DNA of 32,518 bases from Hellea sp. (GTDB lineage Bacteria > Pseudomonadota > Alphaproteobacteria > Caulobacterales > Maricaulaceae), in NCBI GenBank assembly GCA_023300105.1, contig JALZWM010000145.1, forward strand, positions 1 to 32,518. The letters run 5' to 3'. Shown piece by piece: positions 27,769 through 32,518 of this stretch. Position 1 is the first letter of the stretch. Each line of letters starts with the position of its first letter. The notes under the pieces were generated by a model that worked only from the letters and a program-made list of their open reading frames with translations, searched no databases and was not told where the DNA came from. The position numbers and the translations under genes were made by a program.

Positions 27769-28212
27769 TTAACGTAGAATGCCTCTCGACATCATAAAAC
27801 GCGCAAACCAAATGATGAAAATGCATTCGATCCAGATGAAAGCCATAAAGCCATAATCCCCTAAACTCATGACGGCTTTGAAACGATCATCAAAGATCAT
27901 GGGAATAAACCCGATTATAGCTCCAATAAACGAAGCATAGAAAAACGGTAAACACAGGGGCTTTCGAAGCAACAACAGAATAACACCAAACAGACCGCCC
28001 CAAACACCTACCGCATATCCAGACGTAGCCCATAATGGCATAAAGTGCCTCACGCCAAGCATGTCAACGCCAAAGGCATCACCATAAGCTGCATCAGACA
28101 TCATATGTTCCGCCAGATACATACCGCCGCCGATTAAACCCCAAATAAGATAGATGGCCGCTATAGTCCAAAACCACCACTGGGCCTTAGCCCGTCCTAT
28201 ATACTCGACCAT
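27769..28212 (-). CDS. conserved four-TM membrane protein of unknown function in the suc-lpd cluster
   Basis: 147 aa, about four hydrophobic segments (WTIAAIYLIWGLIGGGMYL, GYAVGVWGGLFGVILLLL, PFFYASFIGAIIGFIPMIF, FMAFIWIECIFIIWFARF). Confidence 0.7.
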   Translation of the reverse strand: MVEYIGRAKAQWWFWTIAAIYLIWGLIGGGMYLAEHMMSDAAYGDAFGVDMLGVRHFMPLWATSGYAVGVWGGLFGVILLLLRKPLCLPFFYASFIGAIIGFIPMIFDDRFKAVMSLGDYGFMAFIWIECIFIIWFARFMMSRGILR

Positions 28213-28287
28213 TGTTCCCTCCCCAGAGATTATCTTGGAAGGATAGTCTAAAAAAATAGAGTTTGTCCAGTAGGGCTAAGTTCGTGT

Positions 28288-29799
28288 TTAGAGATCGAGT
28301 AAGAGACGCTCAGGGTCTTCAAGACATTCTTTAACGCGCACCAAGAACGTCACAGCTTCTTTGCCATCGACAATACGGTGATCATAAGACAGCGCCAAAT
28401 ACATCATCGGACGAATAACGATTTTATCGTCAATGACGACAGCCCGCTTTTCGATTTTGTGCATACCTAAGATACCGACTTGAGGCGGGTTCAAGATAGG
28501 CGAACTCATGAGTGAGCCGTAAACACCGCCATTTGAAATCGTAAAGGTTCCGCCCATCATATCATCCATGGACAATTGACCCTCGCGAGCTTTTGCGCCC
28601 AGCGCCCCGATATTTTTCTCAATACCGCCAAGAGACAGCTCATCACAATCGCGCAGCACAGGCACAACAAGTCCCTTTGGCGTTCCAACAGCAATGCTGA
28701 GGTCATAGTAATTCTTATAAATGATATCAGTTCCGTCAATTTCGGCATTAACCGCAGGGACGTCTTTCAAGGCCTGCACACAGGCTTTCACAAAAAAGCT
28801 CATGAAACCAAGCTTTACGCCATGTTTCTTGATGAACACCTCTTTATATTGTTTACGCATCTCCATGATGTTTGTCATGTCGACTTCATTATATGTCGTC
28901 AGCATAGCCGCTGTATTTTGGGCTTCCTTGAGACGACGCGCAATTGTTTGGCGAATACGTGACATACGTACACGTTCTTCACGCGGCCCAAGTTCACGCG
29001 GCGCTGATGGCGCAGCAGACTTAACAGCTGGCGTGCTTATGGATGCAGCAGGGTTAGCTTTCGCAGCGAGCGCGTCACCTTTGGTAATACGTCCGTCTTT
29101 ACCTGAACCTACGATAGCAGAAGCATCAAGATTGTTTTCTTTAATCGCGCGATCTGCACTTGGCATTGGAGATTTACCTGAAGCTACTTTTGGCGCTGAG
29201 GCGGCAGGCGCAGTAGCTTGCGTAGAAGCAGCTCCGCCAGATGCGCCAGCAAGGAGCGTACAAATTGTTTGACCCACAAGCGCTACTTCGCCTTCAGCGA
29301 TAAGGTGCTCACCCATAACACCCGCTTGCGGGGCCACTAACTCTTGTGCCGCTTTATCAGTTTCAAGCTCAACAATAGCTTCATCTTTTTTGACAGTATC
29401 GCCAGGTTGTTTCATCCAAGACGCAACAGTTACTTCAGAGACAGATTCACCAACATTCGGCACGTCAATATTCATGGCACTTACGTCACTCGAAGTTTTT
29501 GCGGGCGCAGCAGGTTTAGCAGCCTTAGTTTTAGACGCCTTAGTTTTAGACGCTGATTTGCCAGCACCACTACCAAGTTTTGCAATCAACTGACCAATCG
29601 TTGCAACATCACCCTCGGCAACAAGAATTTCTTCTAAAACACCATCTTCTGGTGAAACAAGTTCTTGCGCTGCTTTATCAGTCTCTAGCTCAACAAGAGG
29701 CTCATCTTTTTTAACGGACTCGCCGACTTTTTTGAACCATTGAGCGATTGTCACTTCAGAGACGGACTCGCCGACATTTGGGATCTTAATTTCAGTCAT
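28288..29799 (-). CDS. sucB: 2-oxoglutarate dehydrogenase E2 (dihydrolipoamide succinyltransferase) with two lipoyl domains
   Basis: Two lipoyl domains (each with [13 protein letters not shown]), peripheral-subunit-binding domain, catalytic [31 protein letters not shown]...[20 protein letters not shown]. Confidence 0.96.
   Translation of the reverse strand: MTEIKIPNVGESVSEVTIAQWFKKVGESVKKDEPLVELETDKAAQELVSPEDGVLEEILVAEGDVATIGQLIAKLGSGAGKSASKTKASKTKAAKPAAPAKTSSDVSAMNIDVPNVGESVSEVTVASWMKQPGDTVKKDEAIVELETDKAAQELVAPQAGVMGEHLIAEGEVALVGQTICTLLAGASGGAASTQATAPAASAPKVASGKSPMPSADRAIKENNLDASAIVGSGKDGRITKGDALAAKANPAASISTPAVKSAAPSAPRELGPREERVRMSRIRQTIARRLKEAQNTAAMLTTYNEVDMTNIMEMRKQYKEVFIKKHGVKLGFMSFFVKACVQALKDVPAVNAEIDGTDIIYKNYYDLSIAVGTPKGLVVPVLRDCDELSLGGIEKNIGALGAKAREGQLSMDDMMGGTFTISNGGVYGSLMSSPILNPPQVGILGMHKIEKRAVVIDDKIVIRPMMYLALSYDHRIVDGKEAVTFLVRVKECLEDPERLLLDL
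29522..29551 (-). repeat. Exact 15-bp x2 tandem repeat (gccttagttttagac) in the sucB inter-lipoyl linker
   Basis: gccttagttttagac gccttagttttagac; encodes the [13 protein letters not shown] linker. Confidence 0.85.
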
Positions 29800-29819
29800 A
29801 TCGTTTTCTTTTGGTTCAA

Positions 29820-32518
29820 CTATAATTTAGCGAAGGCATCAGTGAGAATAGCCTGTACTTCTTTTTTATGCTTAGCCGCAATTCCTGTCGCCGTCGAGGC
29901 CGCCGCAGGACGGCCAACATAGACAGGACGTGTATGTTTAGCTTTAATCGCAATGAGGCTTTCTTCCAGATAAGGATTAATAAAGGCCCAAGCTCCCATA
30001 TTTTTTGGTTCTTCCTGACACCAAACCATTTCGGCATTTTTAAACCGTTTAAGTTCAACTTGCACAGAGCTGTCAGGATAAGGGTATAGCTGTTCGACAC
30101 GCAGAAGATAGACATCGTTACGGCCAAGTTTTTCGCGAGCTTCGAAAAGGTCATAATAGACCTTACCAGAACAAATAAGGACACGTTTAATCTCTTTATC
30201 CGCAACGAGTTTAATCTCGCTAACCTCTGGACGATATTCAGCATCATCCCAAAGTAATCTATGAAATTCTGACCCTTTTGCCATTTCGGCAAATGTCGAC
30301 ACACAAAGTTTATGACGCAAGAGACTCTTTGGGCTCATATTAATTAACGGCTTGCGGAAGCTACGTTTAACCTGACGGCGTAACGCATGGAAGTAATTAG
30401 CGGGCGTTGTGATATTCGTCACCTGCATATTATCTTCGGCGCACATTTGCAGATAACGTTCGAGGCGCGCAGAACTATGCTCTGGCCCCTGCCCTTCATA
30501 ACCATGCGGCAAGAGCATAACCAAGCCTGACATACGGAGCCATTTTTGTTCTGCACTTGAAATAAATTGGTCAACCATGACCTGAGCACCATTGGCGAAA
30601 TCACCAAATTGTGCTTCCCAAATCGTCAACCCCTTAGGCGATGCAGCAGAAAAGCCATATTCAAAGCCAAGAACCGCTTCTTCCGAGAGATGCGAGTTGA
30701 GGACCTGATAATATTCTTGATCCGCAGAGAGGTTATTCAAAGGCGTGTATTTATGCTCATCAACTTGGTCGACAAAATTAGACTGACGATGCGCAAATGT
30801 ACCCCGTTCTGAGTCTTGACCAGAGAGGCGCACAGGATGGCCTTCTGTGATCAACGTCCCAAATGCGAGATGTTCCGCGAGGCCCCAATCGATATTTTCG
30901 CCCGACGCCACTTTTTCAGCGCGGGCTTTAATAATTCGTTTTAACGTCCGATGAATATTTACGGAGTTCGGAATTGTTGTAATTTTTTCGCCAATTGATT
31001 TTAAGCGTTCAACCTCAACGGAAGTATCGCCTTGGCGCTTACCGTCTTTTTCACCCGGCTGGGAGAGGCCCTGCCAAACGCCTTGAAGCCAATCTGGTTC
31101 TTTGCTCTCATAGGACTTTGCCTTATCAAACTCAGCGTCCAATATAGCGTAAAACGCTTCAACGTCTTTTTCATGCTCGGCCGCCGTTAAATCCCCCTGC
31201 GCGATGAGACGCTCAGCGTAAATTTCGCGTGTTGTCTTCTTGCCGCCAATCGCTTGATACATAAGAGGCTGGGTGAATGAAGGGTCATCGCCTTCATTAT
31301 GACCGTAGCGGCGATAGCAAATAATATCGAGGACAACATCCTTACCAAATTTCTGGCGGTATTCAGTTGCAACGCGGGCTGCAAAGACAACCGCTTCGGG
31401 GTCATCACCGTTCACGTGGAAAACAGGAGCTTCGACCATAAAGGCCACATCAGAACAATATTGACCTGATCTATACTCATCTGGCGTCGTCGTGAAACCA
31501 ATCTGGTTATTAACGATAACATGCAATGTTCCGCCTGTGCGGTAGCCTACCAATTGACTCATCTGGAAGCATTCCATGACAATGCCTTGGCCTGCAAAGG
31601 CACTATCACCATGAAGGATAACAGCCATGACTTCTTCAGGGTTATGCGATTGATATGTCCCTGATGCCATTTGTTGTTTCGCGCGAGCTTTACCCATGAC
31701 AACGGGCGCAACAACTTCGAGATGTGAAGGGTTTGGCGCTAAAGATAAATGTACATTATTGCCGTCAAATTCGCGGTCATCGGACACGCCTAAATGATAT
31801 TTAACATCGCCAGAGCCATGCGCCTCTGAGCCCGCCGCAACACCGCCTAAAAATTCATAGAATATCGCAGAATATGGCTTCTGCATAACAGAGGCCATAA
31901 CGTTAAGGCGTCCGCGATGCGGCATACCAAAATTAATGTCTTTGAGGCCAAGTTGCCCACCGCGTTTAATAATTTGCTCTAGCGCAGGAAGCAGGCTTTC
32001 GGCGCCGTCAATACCGAAACGTTTCGTGCCGGGATAACGCTTATGGATAAGCTGTTCGAAAGCTTCGCCCTCAATCAATTTTTGTAAAATGGCACGCCGG
32101 CCTTCTTTGGAGAAACTAATCTCCTTGTCTGGTCCTTCGATGCGTTGCTGAAGCCAGCTTTTCTCTTCTGGGTCCGAGACGTGCATGAACTGGATACCAA
32201 ATGTCGAACAATATGTTCGGCGAAGGATTTCCATAATTTGATTAAGCGATGCCGTTTGTAGTCCAAGAACGCCGTCAATAAATATATCGCGGTCCATATC
32301 ATCGGCCGTGAACCCGTAAGATGCAGGGTCTAATTCTGGATGAGTTTCATTCTTTTGTAGATATAATGGGTCCAAATCGGCAATCATATGCCCGCGTATC
32401 CGATACGCCCTAATGAGCATAAGCGCGCGCAAGCTATCTTTCGTCGCTTGCTGAATATCCTCAGCAGATGCGGCGCCTGTTGCTGTGGCAACATGAGCTG
32501 CAACTTTGCTTTTGACCG
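29820..32518 (-). CDS. sucA: 2-oxoglutarate dehydrogenase E1 component, 5'-truncated by window edge
   Basis: [93 protein letters not shown]. The frame stays open to 32518 beyond the tracked start at 32432. Confidence 0.96.
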   Translation of the reverse strand, partial: VKSKVAAHVATATGAASAEDIQQATKDSLRALMLIRAYRIRGHMIADLDPLYLQKNETHPELDPASYGFTADDMDRDIFIDGVLGLQTASLNQIMEILRRTYCSTFGIQFMHVSDPEEKSWLQQRIEGPDKEISFSKEGRRAILQKLIEGEAFEQLIHKRYPGTKRFGIDGAESLLPALEQIIKRGGQLGLKDINFGMPHRGRLNVMASVMQKPYSAIFYEFLGGVAAGSEAHGSGDVKYHLGVSDDREFDGNNVHLSLAPNPSHLEVVAPVVMGKARAKQQMASGTYQSHNPEEVMAVILHGDSAFAGQGIVMECFQMSQLVGYRTGGTLHVIVNNQIGFTTTPDEYRSGQYCSDVAFMVEAPVFHVNGDDPEAVVFAARVATEYRQKFGKDVVLDIICYRRYGHNEGDDPSFTQPLMYQAIGGKKTTREIYAERLIAQGDLTAAEHEKDVEAFYAILDAEFDKAKSYESKEPDWLQGVWQGLSQPGEKDGKRQGDTSVEVERLKSIGEKITTIPNSVNIHRTLKRIIKARAEKVASGENIDWGLAEHLAFGTLITEGHPVRLSGQDSERGTFAHRQSNFVDQVDEHKYTPLNNLSADQEYYQVLNSHLSEEAVLGFEYGFSAASPKGLTIWEAQFGDFANGAQVMVDQFISSAEQKWLRMSGLVMLLPHGYEGQGPEHSSARLERYLQMCAEDNMQVTNITTPANYFHALRRQVKRSFRKPLINMSPKSLLRHKLCVSTFAEMAKGSEFHRLLWDDAEYRPEVSEIKLVADKEIKRVLICSGKVYYDLFEAREKLGRNDVYLLRVEQLYPYPDSSVQVELKRFKNAEMVWCQEEPKNMGAWAFINPYLEESLIAIKAKHTRPVYVGRPAAASTATGIAAKHKKEVQAILTDAFAKL

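Noticed and set aside
29816-30304. ORF 29816..30304 - (162 aa) overlapping sucA 3' end
   Set aside because: Alternate frame of the sucA coding sequence; basic, low-complexity translation with no recognisable domain.
1-32518. CRISPR arrays, rRNA/tRNA genes, prophage, intact IS or defence islands
   Set aside because: No regularly spaced repeats, no transposase, integrase or phage ORFs, and no tRNA-like cloverleaf was recognised by eye; a tRNAscan/ISfinder run would be needed to exclude them formally.

Overview
A 32.5 kb, gene-dense, mid/low-GC alphaproteobacterial chromosome segment. Gene content suggests a Hyphomonadaceae/Maricaulales-like organism, which is inference only. Most of the window is housekeeping: an alpha/beta hydrolase, M1 aminopeptidase, anmK, tyrS, a large AsmA/YhdP-like protein, bcp, a DUF455 ferritin-like protein, an M23 endopeptidase plus bactofilin pair, prfB-PBP1A-amiC, a UDG-like protein, a DUF962 protein, mgtE, a short A24 prepilin peptidase, a partial type II secretion locus (gspC-gspD-gspN-lipoprotein), folD, and lpdA-membrane protein-sucB-sucA (sucA runs off the right edge). 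I saw no CRISPR array, no rRNA or tRNA gene and no intact mobile element. The most interesting items are: (1) a candidate unannotated small RNA at about 18,560-18,629 with a strong + strand terminator and an exact CtrA-type TTAA-N7-TTAAC box upstream; (2) a GspD secretin with a C-terminal LysM domain, in an operon with gspN and an uncharacterised lipoprotein; (3) an IscR type-1-like palindrome upstream of the first gene; (4) a prfB +1 programmed frameshift that the ORF track misses; (5) a 21-bp tandem repeat at the DUF455 stop codon. All calls were made by reading the sequence; no searches were run.
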